From assembly GCA_003956705.1 (NCBI GenBank), contig QZCP01000117.1, positions 1 through 64,000 of the forward strand: a stretch of DNA of 64,000 bases, written 5' to 3'. Under the pieces are notes generated by a model. That model made no database searches. It was not told the DNA's origin and saw only the letters and a list, made by a program, of their open reading frames with translations. Source of the DNA: Brevipalpus yothersi. Lineage: Eukaryota; Arthropoda; Arachnida; Trombidiformes; Tenuipalpidae. This document shows, piece after piece, positions 23,876 through 38,167 of this stretch. A program made the translations under genes and the position numbers. Position 1 is the stretch's first letter, and each line of letters begins with the position of its first letter.

Positions 23876-26837
23876 CAAGGTAACTCCTTGACCAAATTTG
23901 AGTGTTCTTTTTTCGCTCAAGTGATTGAAAAAAGGATTGATTTTCTTTTTTCCGGGAAACTTGCTTGATTTTTTGTTAAAAATTACAGTTTTTTATCAAT
24001 CTTAGGGGTTCATGATGATTCTTTTCTCTCATTTTTGAACTCATGATTGTCATTTGATGATTCCACTGATATGATTGAAAAGACAAATATCAACAATTCA
24101 GTTGCGCTTTGAACTACAGCAATTAAAACGCTGCTTTCAAATGATTTTAGTTCTTGCTGCCAGATGTAGTTAATTTGATTTATAATTTCATGATTGAGTT
24201 TCAGAGACAGGAGAAAAGATCTTTGAACTTTAAAATGTGAAAAGATTAGAGTCTATGCTCAGAATCACTGAGATCAAAATATGCTCAAAATCTCCCCCTG
24301 GATGGTTTCGAGACATAACAAATAAAATATTTGCATCAAATCTTTCAATGTTGGACTTTAACTCTGATTTTTGGTATTACATTGTATTTTTGAGGAATGA
24401 GAGGGTCTTTCATGAAATCCTTTCCATAAATCTTCATCTTAGCTGAGGTCTTCACTTATGATTTTCTTTTACAGTAATTGTAGTTGTAATCTCATCTCTT
24501 GCTTGATGATCAAACGTAATTGTCTGATTTATATGATTTTATACAATATAATGTTCATACTGGTGTGTTGATGAGAAAAATGGATTGCGATATATTTCCC
24601 AAATATTTGGTTCCTGAGTACTCTTATTTTTGAGATGAAATTACTTTCTCTTAAAAACTATCTGATCTGAAGCTTTTAGATTTCAAGTTCTATGACTCAA
24701 ATTCAACTTCTCGTGCGTGCATTCTGAGAATAATATTTTGGAGAACACAAGTCACACACTCTGATGATGATTAATAGAAAAAATGAAATCAGAACACTTT
24801 TCAACTGGTTTGAAAGAATTTTCTGTGTTTAAATGCCTATGGAATATTACTCAAATGAGTATAATTTGCTAGAGAAGTTGCTGTTACGATTCTCTCCATC
24901 AATGATTGACTACTGCTCAAGGGAGATGACTCTTCGGATTCAGATGAGACTTGACATAAGAATACTGCTAAAATGATCTCAAAAGACTGCATTTTCAGTT
25001 TTAGATCACATGTTTATTGAGTGAAGTTAATCGGAAACATTAATTCTTTCCTTGAAAAATACAGATCTATATCATACTCACATAGAATGAATCTGTATAG
25101 AACGTTAGACAATAATTTACCTCAATGTTTCAACTATTTGTCAAGTTTCACTGATCAACATGCTATTCAAAAAGACGAATCTTTCAACTTTGTCAACCCA
25201 GAGAAGTGAATTTTCCACCAAAAATTGATAAAAAGAAAAAAAATTCACCTGAATTCATTGCAGTAATCAAGTTTGACCATATATTCCAACTGAATTAACA
25301 GACAGAAAAATTGAATTGAATTCGAACGAAGATGTAGTGAGAAAAGAAAGCAATATTGAATTCAAAAATTGCAATGGTACACATGTAACACACTCTGGTG
25401 ATGTTCTTGGTGAGTTCAGAACTTCCGTGTCCTTCCTTGACGCATGCTTTCGAGTTCTTTTCATGATACTGATCTATTTCGAATATCTTTCCTCTCTCTC
25501 TCTCCTCTCTTTCTCTTTTCTTTCTCCTACAATTCTCTCTCTCTCTCCATCATCCCTATTACACTATTGTTCTGTTGATTGTTGAAAATATAAGATTATT
25601 ATATTTAATTTTAGTGCAGTTTGTTAATGTTTTAAAATTTCATTTCTCATCTGTTCTATTATATTCACCTTTTTTATACTCACCCCCTAAGTAAGTATAA
25701 CGGTACATATAACACTGGAGACCTCAATTTATTCTGCTTCTCATGATCCTGATGATCGGTGTGTGTATATATATGTGTGTATGTGTGTGTTTATATGTCC
25801 TGTGTGTATGTACATTTTGGGGTTCATTCGAAAAAGAGAAAAAAAATGCATCGATTCGAATAGCTTAAGCCATGGTCCTTTTTCTCTCTCTCTCTCTCTC
25901 CATATTTGCTCACTTCTCGGTAAATAAATCTCGTTAATCATGGATAAATAATTTATTATTCCATTTCATTACCATAAAAGTGTTGGACTCCTTTATCATC
26001 TGGCTGTATTCTCATCGAATATGAATTGAGCAATACTATTCACCCTATTCTGGGTAATGTAGAGTAGAAGAGAAAAAAAGAAAGAGAGAGGAGAGGAGAG
26101 AGAGAGAAAGAGTTTGATATCATTGAAATGGTTCACTGAGAATGAGAATGGCCATCATTTTAAATGTGTCACTTGATTTCTAGTCTTGATAATGTCGTAC
26201 ACAATTAAATGAATTGAGAGAGCAATTCTAGGGAAGGTTGAATTTCATTTTGAAATTCCACACCAAAATTCCATACACATACACAAACACATACATACAG
26301 AGACTTAGTAGATACCCAAATTTTTGACTTACATTAATCTATTTCTCTTCATTTTTTGATTATTATTCGCAGATTTCGCAATGGTTACTTTCATTTGGTG
26401 ATGAAATTATTGTTCCATCATCATGACTGTGTATACAATTATTGGTATTGGAGAGAAAAATTTGCAATGGATGAATGTTTGATTTATTTATCTTTTTCTC
26501 AATCATTCTCATATTTGATTTGAAGTGGTGAAAGTTCTCAGCATATTATATGTGTATTATATGAGAATATTTCTATCTGTTTGAAGTTGAATTTTACCGT
26601 TACATATATATATACACACACCATACCTACACGTGATCGATGACCTGAAGGTTTTGATGTTCAATATTTAAGATGCATCTTCTATCATCATCATCATCAT
26701 CATTATCATCCCAATCATCCCCATCACCATTATCATCATGATATTTGTGCCCAAATTGTTCCGTTTTGAACTATTATACGGTGTTCGATTGACCGCATTT
26801 AAGCGATTCATCAAATAGCCGGAAGTATACACACATT
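23876..26837. other. Intergenic between S10 gene B and the Ca-channel beta gene
   Basis: About 3 kb without a recognised gene. It contains CT-rich stretches (25490-25560, 25880-25900), a GA-rich stretch (26065-26110) and a CAT/TCA repeat (about 26685-26740). Upstream non-coding or alternative first exons of the calcium-channel gene could lie here. Confidence 0.45.
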
Positions 26838-29800
26838 ATGAAATTTGTAAGTTTATCTTGTCCATCTTGTTCATCACATCACTTCACCCATCGCACATCT
26901 CTCCTATTGCACTTATTGTACACCCAAACGAAGTAAAAATCGCACATACATACACCGATATAAAAAAAAGCACACACATAATGGTGGCTCAAAAGTATGT
27001 GATCTAAAATTCGAATGTCTATGGATTATGTTCATCTTATGCAGGGATCGGCAGATTCAAACTACAGTCAACTGTCGTCTGATCTGTCTTTGGATGAAGA
27101 AAGAGAAGTTCTTCGACGAGAAACTGAGAGGCAAGCTTTTGCTCAGCTAGAAAAAGCAAGGGTAAGTTGAAATTGGGACCAAATAAGAAGTAGAAGATAA
27201 GATAATATGATAAGATAATTTTGTCTAATGCAACCATCCTGTCAACACTTTAATTGCTGCTCATTTGATTAATATATCCATTTATTTTGTTACCATTAAT
27301 TTTTCTACTTGTGTGTAGACTAAACCAGTAGCATTTGCTGTTCGAACAAACGTTGCATATAATGGAGGAGTTGATGATGATTCTCCTGTCCATGGATCGG
27401 CAGTTTCATTTGGAGTTAAAGATTTTCTACACATCAAAGAGGTATGAGATTGTTAAAATGATGTTATATTCACACAATTAAGGCAAAATTATACTAATTT
27501 ACATTTTTCTCTTTCCCTGTAATATTGTGCAATATACATATACAGAAATATAACAATGATTGGTGGATTGGAAGATTAGTCAAAGAAGGTTGTGATGTTG
27601 CTTTCATTCCCAGTCCGGTGAAATTGGAAAATTTGCGAATACAGCAAACTCAGGCGAGCAAAACTAAATTGTACGCTAGTAAAACAGGATCAGGATCCAA
27701 CTTTGCTGGTAGAGTTAATAATGTTCTCTCCAATTCGCAATCCAACTCTAGGGGCTCCACACCACCCACTCCAGGTATGTGTGTCTACTTTTTGGCCAAT
27801 ATTTTGGGGAATTTTAATCTATTTTTGGGAATATGAAACTATTATCTAGACTACAATGTGTGCATATACTTACCATATAACATAGATTATTGCCTGAGAA
27901 GAGGAGTAAACACATTTCTCTCTCTTCTTATTCTCTTCCCCTGGAAACATTCAAGGAAAAAACAAAAACTAACATAAAATAGCAACAATTCTCTTTTTCC
28001 ATTCCATTCCGTAATTGTAAATAATTTTTTTGTGTGTTCCCAGATCAAAACGGAGATAATTTGGCTGATGATATTGATGGCCTTCAAAATCGCTCAGGAA
28101 AAGCCGCTGTTTCAACACCTCCTGCTCGAGAGAAGAGAAAAACTTTCTTCAAAAAGGTGAGAGAGAGAGAGGAAGAAAGAGAACAATAATGATAATAATA
28201 ATGAAAATAATGGGACTAATTACAATTATTTACATGCTCAATTATTTGCATGATGGCCATTGCAAGAATGCATACACACAGAATTTAGGGTGATAATAAT
28301 AGTAATAATGGAATATTTTTCTTCTTCTCTATCTTCCTTCTCGGGAATATCATCTCTATTGTCCACAGAGTGAAAATGTATCTCCATACGATGTTGTGCC
28401 TTCCATGAGACCTGTGGTTTTGGTTGGACCTTCTTTGAAAGGCTACGAAGTGACCGATATGATGCAGAAAGCATTGTTCGATTTTTTGAAACACAAATTT
28501 GAGGGTCGAATAATTATTACACGTGTAACAGCGGATATATCACTTGCCAAACGTTCTCTACTCAATAATCCTAACAAGAGAGCATTAATTGAACGGCCCG
28601 GTCCACGATCATCATGCTTGGCGGAAGTTCAAATGGAAATCGAACGAATTTTTGAGCTCGCTCGAACTATGCAACTGGTTGTACTTGACTGTGACACCAT
28701 AAACCATCCGACACAATTGACAAAAACTTCATTGGCTCCAATCACTGTGTATATTAAAATTTCTTCACCCAAAGTTCTTCAACGATTAATTAAATCACGA
28801 GGTAAATCACAGAGTCGCAATTTGAATGTTCAAATGGTGGCAGCGGAAAAGTTGGCCGGTTGTCAGCCGGAAATGTTTGATGTGATACTGGATGAGAATC
28901 AATTGGAAGATGCTTGTGATCATTTGCGTGAATATTTGGAAGCATATTGGACAGCCACTCATCCACCGGTAAAAGCATCATCACTTCGTGCAAGCTCATC
29001 AATACCAAAGCCTTTACCTTCTTCCAATCGTTACGATGAAGAAGGTGATAATCCGCATTCTCATCATCATCACCATGATAATCGCCATCATGAAGCTATA
29101 CCCGAAATGACTGTATACCGTTCTAATCGTACACAAAAATTAGAACATGTCCATCATCATCAATCATCATCATCATCATCCCATCAACAGCCACCATCAG
29201 TAGCCGATATTCACGGTCGACCACCGCCACCGCCAGTGGTGGGTGTCGGTTATTCACCGGATATATCACCAAGTGAATATCATCCCGGTTATCTTCCGGT
29301 TAGCCATGGATCAGAAATTCGTACAGCTCGAGATTATAGTGGTATGGGCAGATCTTTACCGTTAAACAATGCCTACGGTCCTGATCGTGGTGGTGGTGTT
29401 GGCGGTGTTGGCGGTGGTGGTGTTAATGTTGTTGGTGTGGGTGGCAGTGGAGGAAGTGATGTTGGTACACCCATGGATGATCCGTATTACAGTAATTTCA
29501 TTCCACAAAGCTCAGGTCCTAAGCATGGTGGTACACATTATTTGGAAGCTCCTAGCGAAGATTCGGAACGTGATTACAGTGATCGAGCTGAATGGATGTC
29601 TTCGGGTGCTGTTGCAGGCACATCTTCTTCCCATTATCATCGAACTGGTCGATCTACTCATCATGCCTTAACTAGCGGTTATCATCATCATTCTCATCCA
29701 CCCCATCAACATACTCATCATTCTCATCCACATCCACATCACCATCAGCCTCCATCACTGTCAATTCCGACCAGATATTCTGATGAATATGAACTATTTT

Positions 29801-29970
29801 CCGATCCTACTACTATACATAGTCATCGACACCATGGTATGTTACATCATCATCATTCGGATCCATATTCTCGTACAGAAGAATATGATAGCTATGGAGA
29901 ATGTGAGACGCCTATGGGACGCTCATCAGCTTCTGCCCATCTCAGTGGAAGACCAGAAGATGCCTTGTGA
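26838..29970 (+). CDS. Ca-beta: Voltage-gated calcium channel beta subunit
   Basis: A cytoplasmic auxiliary subunit that binds the AID helix of the alpha-1 pore subunit and controls channel trafficking and gating. Certain exons are 27045-27161, 27319-27441, 27546-27774, 28044-28156 and 28369-29970. A proposed 9-nt first coding exon at 26838-26846 (ATGAAATTT followed by GTAAGT, phase 0) gives 730 residues in total. Family order is clear: GSADSNYSQLSSDLSLDEER start, SH3 part ([35 protein letters not shown]), HOOK region with PPTP, and guanylate-kinase-like domain (MRPVVLVGPSLKGYEVTDMM, RVTADISLAKRS, ILDENQLEDACDHL). The latter is non-enzymatic in this family. The last 330 residues are low-complexity, with His runs, a Gly/Val stretch and Ser/Pro. 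The first exon could differ among isoforms. Confidence 0.95.
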
Positions 29971-32900
29971 TATAAAATATAAGAAAAAAAAGAAGATGAA
30001 AAATTTAATTGATCCAACCGAGATAAAAAGAAGAAGAATCGAAATTCTAGGTGTTTAAAATTGATCTCTTTTGTCAAAAGAAAGCCAAAAGATGAGACGA
30101 AAAAAGTGACCATTTTCTTAATCATGTGAAATATGGAATCAAGAGTGGATGAGAAAAATTCCATTCTCTTTCACGTTTTTTTCATGATGAAATGATGATT
30201 ATGGTACACACACATACAACATCTATCGTATTCTTTCTCTCTATCTCTCTTTATAACTGAACAAATTGGTTGTTGGTTGTTGATGATAATTATTTAGGTG
30301 GTCAATATTGATCGATATTGACCCGGAAAAACAAAGCGTTGACTATTGAATGGAAAAATACTACTTTGAAAGTCATTTAGATTGTTGAAACACAACATCA
30401 GACAACTGTAATTCATTCGTAATTTTTTTTCCGAATGGATGGATAGTTCCGTTTGTTTGTGTTTCGAAAAATTGTTGAACGAAATTTATAGTGAATGTTG
30501 GTTGATAAACACACATGATGATGGTTAAATGGAACTTGGGATCATTCGCCAATTTGAGCCAACATCTTCGTATCTTCGTACCTGATTACATTACATACAT
30601 TACTTACACCACAAAACTTCACACTCAGCTGAAAAGACAAAATACACACATATAAATATTATACATATTATACATAAACGCCGAATAGACATCCAAACAA
30701 TTTAGATTTACCTTCGATACTTGTATACTTTTTGGTGGACTATGTATTCCATTCCATCCACCCATACACATTCGAATGGATGGATTAATGGATTAATGGA
30801 TGTGACCAAATTGTTTTATGAGAATCGAAAATCTTCAATTGAAAGAAGGAGTAGACTCATTTAACGAGTCTCAATTGCGATTTGCGAGATTTTTTTCTTC
30901 TTCTGTTCCCTACTTTTCATAAAAGATTATGGCTACCACCCACAAATACCTTGGCTACTTCTGCTACCAATTACTATTATTACAATTACTACAACTACTA
31001 TGTCTACTTGGATGATTTAATTACCATACGATTAGGACAATTACCGTCTATCTCTCAATCTCTGCAGTTACTTTGAGTCCAACAAATTGTGTCCTCTTCT
31101 GGAAAGAAAAAAATGCTGATGGCTCACTTCCAGCCGCTCAAAGAAGTCTACATATAAATCAAGATGAAACAAATCATCATTTTGAGATGGATTTAAACAC
31201 ACAAAAAAAATTACTACCATGGGCCTTGTTGATGGATGGAAACAAAATGTCCATCAAAACAATTTTTTTCGAAACCTTCATTCTTATCATGATGACTGAT
31301 GATGATGAGAATCATTCTTCTTCCTTCCTTTTACTCAGCTTTTTTTGTCAAACTCACATCTCTATCTTTTATCACCTCTTCATCTGATTCAGTTCGAAAA
31401 AGAAATATGTCTCATTAATTAGTTTACATGTGATCATGTCGACAGTGAAAAAGTAACGGAACTTTCGTCAATACTCTTCGTTCTTTTTGTCCACTTTTCT
31501 CTCTCTTTTTTGTTGCCCTTTGAAAAGCTGGAAGTTGATCTGGATTCATAAGAACCATCTTCTCTGTCTCGTCAATTGAATTGACAAAAATTCAATCAAA
31601 CTAGATCTAAATACAGATACACACCCGCTGTATGCACGTTTATTTGGTTTTCCTCTGAACAATATTATTATCAATTGCAGCTAATCAAAGAAAGTCTGGA
31701 ATAAAAAAAAACACACACAGTTCCCATCTGATGATATTATGTCTTCTCTCCCCCTTTTTTCCGATTGATACAAATCAATGACAGTAGCAGTATTGACCAT
31801 TTTAGCCGATTAATCTATGTGAAATTATAATCGAAAAATTCTCTCCTCTCTGTAGCAAACAGTAAACACACTTGACTCCTACCTACCTCAAGGTTCCCAG
31901 AATATCTGATTGATCTTTTTGTTTTCTTCCGTCACATTTGCTCTTTTCTCTACTTTGTTTGACTCAGACAAAAAAAATCTCTCTTCCTTTGGAAAAAAAT
32001 GTGTCTCTCTAATGAACCGAAGAAATCGAAGATTTATCTCATTATTCAAATCTCATTAAAATAAAAATTGTTCTTCAAAAGACAATAAAATTTGTCATGA
32101 CAATTGAAATTCAAAAAATTTTATTTCTTTCTCTTTCTCTATCTATCCGATAATCTAAACAGACATTCCCCTAGAGAAGTTCTCAAACAAAGTTATTTAC
32201 TTTAGACTGTGATAAATGGTTTGACCAATGTCCACACTAGATAACGCCTAGTATAGACATCTGCCTAAAACATATCATAACCTCATGTCCTCAACTCTAA
32301 AAAACGATTGAAAATTCGGGAAATTCTCTGGACTTTTTTATTTCGTACTGAAATTCATTGAAGAATCTATAAGCTGTTGAATTTATGCACTCTTGAAAAA
32401 ACTTTTTTTGCTCCAAAATTTTTCGCTAATCTAACGATGGTTTTTCAGATGATGTCTCAGCACCATTGAACTTTTGCCCCAGCATCTTGATTCCAATATC
32501 TTGAAATTTGGGCCTACGAAATTCAATTCCCAATTGGTATACTGATTTTGCCCTGAGTCAAAACTCAGATTACCTGACAAAATTTGCATAATACAGTGAA
32601 AGTCGGAGAGAGAGAGAAAGTATACCATAAATGGCTCGACTAACGGGTTAAGTTTGTGTCATGAAACTTTGGGTGATCATGAGAACAATCAATTGGAAAA
32701 GAAAAATAACGAATACACCCAGATAATGTTGATAGTGAGCGATATCTTTTTGTCTCAGTTATACAAGCACTGTTAAAATGGTTCCTGTTTCTTTGAACCG
32801 GATGAATTGACTTTCTCTCTCTCTCTCTCATGCTCTTTAACTTTTACTCTCTCTCTCTCTCTCTCTCTTATTCAATGTTTGATTCCCATGAAAGGAAAGG

Positions 32901-33343
32901 AAATGGTTTGGATGACAAAAGAGAAGGAATGTAAAATAATTGAATCAATCTCTTTGATACACACAATGATAATTCCCATGTCATGTTAACTTTCTCCACA
33001 TCTATTACTGGTGGAACTAAAAAAAACTTTTTCTCTTCACCGGGTTACGCATACAAACACTGAGATATCTTTTCAAGCATCTCTCTCTCTCTCTCTCTCT
33101 CTAACTCACCAGGATATAGTTTATTTTGTACATACAAACACAGGTGTAATTGTTGATAAAAATCGGACAAAATCAAGCGAAATTTTCTCCATCAATGGAA
33201 TCATTTTTCTTTTTTTCTCCATTTTCTCAAGAGAAATAATTTTCTACTTTCCTTCTCTCTCCAATCACAATGAAAATCTTACACCTATGAATGAACCCCA
33301 ATTCATTCGATAACTTGAAGAGAAGAGAAGAGAAGAGAAGAGA

Positions 33344-33404
<61 letters not shown>

Positions 33405-33649
33405 NNNNNNNNNNNNNNNNNNNNNNNNNNNNNNNNNNNNNNNNNNNNNNNNNNNNNNNNNNNNNNNNNNNNNNNNNNNNNNNNNNNNNNNNNNNNNNNN
33501 NNNNNNNNNNNNNNNNNNNNNNNNNNNNNNNNNNNNNNNNNNNNNNNNNNNNNNNNNNNNNNNNNNNNNNNNNNNNNNNNNNNNNNNNNNNNNNNNNNNN
33601 NNNNNNNNNNNNNNNNNNNNNNNNNNNNNNNNNNNNNNNNNNNNNNNNN

Positions 33650-33696
<47 letters not shown>

Positions 33697-34194
33697 GTAC
33701 CCTCTTTCCGTTCAATGATAAAAATGATTATCAGTGATATCATTCCTAAGAATTCTCTCATGAATGGAACTTTTTTGTATCATCAATCCCAGACATACAC
33801 ACCTTTCATTTGTCAGAAGATGGCGTGATAAAGTTCTTTCCAAAGTTATATATTTTTGACTCATTTGCTCTCTCTTCTCTCTTCTCTCTCTCTTCTCTCT
33901 CTTCTCTCTCTTTTGGTGAAACTTTTTCTGAGTTGTTGCAATTGTGTCGTGAAACATTTTTCACTTCTTTTTTACTGCTTTACTCTCACTTATTTTTTCG
34001 AGAGAGACTGATATTCGTTATGTGTTAGTGAGACACATACATACATACACACAACTTGTGTCGTGGTTGCGCTTCCTTTCGAAAAAAATCTTGACATATT
34101 TTGTATTGTTATTATTCATTTTCGCTTATATTAACTTTTGTTTCATCATCATCATCACCATCATTATCATTATCATCCATTAAGTGTCACCATC
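29971..34194. other. Intergenic/UTR between Ca-beta and myosin ID
   Basis: About 4.2 kb without a recognised gene. Probably 3' UTR of the calcium-channel gene near 30000-31400 and 5' flank of the myosin gene after about 32800. GA/CT tracts are frequent (32813-32830, 32849-32868, 33081-33102, 33317-33692, 33870-33910). One of them contains the assembly gap. Confidence 0.45.
33317..33692. repeat. (GAGAA)n/(GA)n tract interrupted by assembly gap
   Basis: A pentameric AGAAG-type repeat (33317-33350) passes into pure GA. 245 Ns (33405-33649) follow, then GA again up to 33692. The gap is flanked by the same dinucleotide on both sides, so it is probably an unresolved long microsatellite of unknown true length. 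Confidence 0.97.
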
Positions 34195-34581
34195 ATGGCA
34201 TCACAACAATCGGTGGACGATCTGATCCTCTTAAATGAGGTTACAATGCCAGCGGTTATGCGAAATTCCAAAATAAGGTGAGTCCTGTGGGATAAGAGTG
34301 AGAGGAAGAGGTTTCCATATGATAGTTTCTTTTGCTTACTTTTAACTTTCTATCTACGATAGTCTTTTTGAGTTGACTTTTTTCTCTCTCTTTCTCTCAA
34401 CATCTACTCATCCATCAACACCCTTTCCTTTTTTTTCTTCCACTATTAAGTTCTACAATCATTATTCACACAATATACACACTCACATAGAAATAGAGAG
34501 AGAGGTACACTTCAACCTGATTCACCGACACGTACTAGTCAACACATTCTCACCATGTTGATGAAATCTCAACTGTTCAAT

Positions 34582-34619
<38 letters not shown>

Positions 34620-37600
34620 ATTGAAAATAATGCTGATTCGAAGGCCTGATGAAATCATCAGATTTTAGCGAGAAGAGACAGTAAAGGAAAGAGAGAGAGA
34701 AAGCGAATAGGCTTGCCATAATGTAATGAGTATACCAAAGTTGACTTCATGCCTGGACCTTCGCCAGCAACCGATCCTTTTACCTACTTTTGATTGAGAT
34801 TCCATTTCTTTCTCCACTCGTTTACTGGCTAGGTGAAGTGTACATACTAACAGTATTTGTGAGAGCGAAAAAGATTTTTTTTCCACCACTAACATTAAAG
34901 GCACTAGAATTTGGTGGTAGAAAAAAGAAGCCTTTTCCATCATTTTAAACCCACTCATGAATATATTATTAATTTCAATTCTTGTGGCCTTCTAATGAAC
35001 TGTGTATTTGTCACTATTTTCTTCTCCTTCCTCCTCCTCCTCTCCTTCTTCTTCCTCTTCGTCTTTTTTTCCTCCTCCTCTTCGTCTTTTCGAAAACTTA
35101 TCTTCGCCCTTCTTTTTCTCTTTCGTTATCTTACAGATTTTCCCAAGGAAAAATATACACTTATATCGGGGAAGTTTGTGTATCAATCAATCCTTATAGA
35201 ACCATGAACATCTATAGCAATGAATTAATACAAGATTACAAAGGTAGAGAAATTTTCGAGAGACCTCCCCACATATTTGCAATAGCTAATGCAGCATTTA
35301 AGACAATGAAAAGCAATATAAAAGATACATGTATAGTTATATCCGGTGAAAGTGGGTCGGGAAAAACTGAGGCATCAAAGATAATAATGAAATTTATCGC
35401 TGCCATCACACCCAATCAAGAAGGAGTTCAGCATGTTAAAGATGTTATACTACAATCTAATTGTATTTTGGAAGCGTTCGGTAATGCGAAAACGAATCGT
35501 AATGACAATTCAAGTCGCTTCGGCAAATATATGGAAATATCTTTTGATATTAATGGTAATCCTCTGGGAGGTAATATGAACAAGTATCTTCTTGAAAAGT
35601 CAAGAGTGATCAAACAACATGAAGGTGAACGAAGTTTCCACATTTTTTACCAATTGCTTGCTGGTAGTGATCAAAATACGCTCACAAAGCTGGGCTTACA
35701 AAGAAATCCTATGTTGTATCACTACCTGAGGCAAGGAAGTGCTCCCAAAGTAGCGAGTATTGATGATCAAAGAGGATTCACATCAATTAATTCTGCCATG
35801 TCAATACTGAGATTCAGTCGAGATGAATCGGATATTCTATGGCGAACTTTGGCATCTATTTTGCATCTTGGCAATATTGAATTCGGTTATGATGAGGAAA
35901 GAGAATGTACCATCATAACGAAAGAGAGTGAAAATAATCTCATACACATCGCTAATCTGTCCATGATCAATGAGCAAGATCTTCGGAAAACACTTTGTCA
36001 AAGGGTCATTGCTGCTGGTGGTGATGTGGTTTCTAAGAAGCACAACGAAAGTGAAGCTTCTTATGGGCGAGATGCGTTTGCCAAAGCAATATATGAAAGA
36101 TTGTTCACTTGGATTGTGGATAAAGTTAATGAAGCCATAAAAGTTAAAGAGCTCAACAAGTATGACCTTTCCTATCGAGGCAAGCGAACTGTGATCGGAG
36201 TGCTCGATATTTATGGTTTCGAAGTTTTCGACACCAACAGCTTTGAACAGATGTGTATAAATTACTGTAATGAAAAATTACAGCAATTGTTTATCGAATT
36301 AGTGCTCAAACAGGAACAGGAAGAGTATAAACGTGAAGGTATTGAGTGGCAGCACATAGACTATTTCAATAATGCCATTATTTGTGATTTAATTGAGGAG
36401 CCACACAAAGGTATCACTTCAATACTGGACGAAGCTTGCCTGAATGTGGGAAAGGTGACCGATGAATTGATACTGGAAAGTATGGACAAAAAGCTCAAAG
36501 GCCATCCTCATTACGTGAGTTGGCGCTTAAAGCCAACTGACAAAACGTTAGAACACAACAGTTTTCGAATTATGCATTATGCTGGTGATGTGACCTACAG
36601 TGTCATCGGTTTTCTTGATAAAAACAAAGACACTCTTTTCCAAGATTTCAAGAGACTCATGTATGGCAGTGAAAATAGTCTCATCAAGTCAATGTGGCCT
36701 GATGGCGCCCAAATGGTTACCAAAGTTACCAAAAGGCCTCTGACTGCTGGTACACTATTCAAGCAATCGATGATCGAATTGATGAAAAATCTTCAGTCAA
36801 AAGAGCCTTTTTACGTGAGGTGCATCAAGCCAAATGAGATCAAGTCTCCTCATGCATTTGACGAGAAAGTTGTTCAACATCAAATTGAATATCTTGGCTT
36901 ACTGGAAAATATTCGGGTTAGGAGAGCAGGTTTTGTGGCCAGAATGAGCTATGATCGTTTTTTGAGAAGATACAAGATGATCTCCGCTCTTACTTGGCCC
37001 AACTACTTGCCATCAGAGTTGAAGGATGACCAAGCAGCAGTAAAAGTTATCATCGAAACTTATCCACACCTTTCTGGAGATGTTCGATACGGAAAGACTA
37101 AAATTTTCATAAGATCTCCGCAAACAATCACGTTCTTGGAAGAACGGCGAAGTCTCACTTTACCGTTAATCGTAATACTTCTTCAAAAGCGAACTCGAGG
37201 TATGATCGCCCGCAAGAGGTACAAGAAAATGAAAGCAGCACTTGCTATTATCAAGTTTTACCGGTATCAAAAATTGAGACACTACGTTAACCTGCTTCAA
37301 AAAACATACTATAATGCACCTAATTTCGGTAAATCAATACCCTGGCCAGCTCCACCAAATCTTCTAAAGAACAGTGAAACGATCTCCAGTTTACGAAAGT
37401 TTTACAATTTGTGGAAAGCTTCAAAAATAATTGAAGTTATTCCTATAAAAGAGAGGCCCCAAATGCAGCTCAAAGTGATCGCTGCTGATGCCTTGAGAGG
37501 TCGCAAAACGGACTGGGGTCATGATCATCGATGGGAGGGTAATTACCTCGGGATGAAAGGAGAAAATGAAAATTGGGACCTCTTCAATAACTCATGTAGA

Positions 37601-38167
37601 AATCTCAGTAAAGACAGTTTTGAGGTGGTATTATTTTCAAGTTTCATCCGAAAGATCAACAAGTCAAAAACTGCCGATCGTGTTCTAGTTATCACCAACA
37701 AAAATATCTTCAAATTGAATATGAAGAACTACAAGTCATTGAAATCTTATCCCATCGCTGAGCTTTCCAAAATTAGTGTTTCTCCAGGCTCTGATCAGCT
37801 GGTTGTAGCTCACCGAGAAAAAGGAGATGATTTTGTATTCTCATTGATAAGCTTCAATGGACAGTGCAACAGGGTGAACAGAGTAGGGGAGCTAGTTGCT
37901 CATCTTCTCCATAGATTTCAAGTGTAAGTTACTCCACAATTTCCCTGCAAAATATCTCCAATTTAACTTCTTTGTTTCTTCGATAGGTTACAAAATCGAA
38001 ATTTATTTGTACATGTTGGAGCAACGATTCAGTGTAAAGTTGGAGGTAGCTCGAAGAGCCTCTCAGTTGACACCAACTGTAATCAGCCATCACCGGTGTT
38101 CAAAAAATTACCCAAAGGACGAATTTCTTTCTCATGGCCTAGTAGTACGATGAGAAATATTGGATAG
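34195..38167 (+). CDS. Myo1D: Unconventional myosin, class ID
   Basis: A single-headed, membrane-binding actin motor; the fly orthologue Myo31DF sets left-right asymmetry. Three exons (34195-34277, 35137-37923, 37987-38167) join in frame to 1016 residues; human MYO1D has 1006. The motor domain has the P-loop GESGSGKT (98-105), switch I NDNSSRFGKY and switch II DIYGFEVFD, plus the actin-binding region around FYVRCIKPNEIKS. All the ATPase residues look intact. Two IQ-like segments follow (LLQKRTRGMIARKRY and IIKFYRYQKLRHYV). The C-terminal TH1 lipid-binding domain ends in a short separate exon (NRNLFVHVGATIQCKVGG). Most of the protein sits in one 2.8 kb exon. The start was chosen as the only ATG exon that gives the class-ID N-terminus. 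Class ID rather than IC is my judgement from sequence memory. Confidence 0.93.

Noticed and set aside
24237..25209. Short plus-strand frames between the S10 and Ca-channel genes
   Set aside because: Considered as transposon remnants, but no conserved motif, terminal repeat or second copy was seen.
30882..31387. Two plus-strand frames downstream of the Ca-channel gene
   Set aside because: Low-complexity (poly-Tyr, Asp/Ser runs) with no recognised domain. Most likely UTR or intergenic.
33227..33761. Open frames made of Ser-Leu or Arg-Glu repeats across the gap
   Set aside because: Produced by the (GA)n tract and Ns; no coding evidence.
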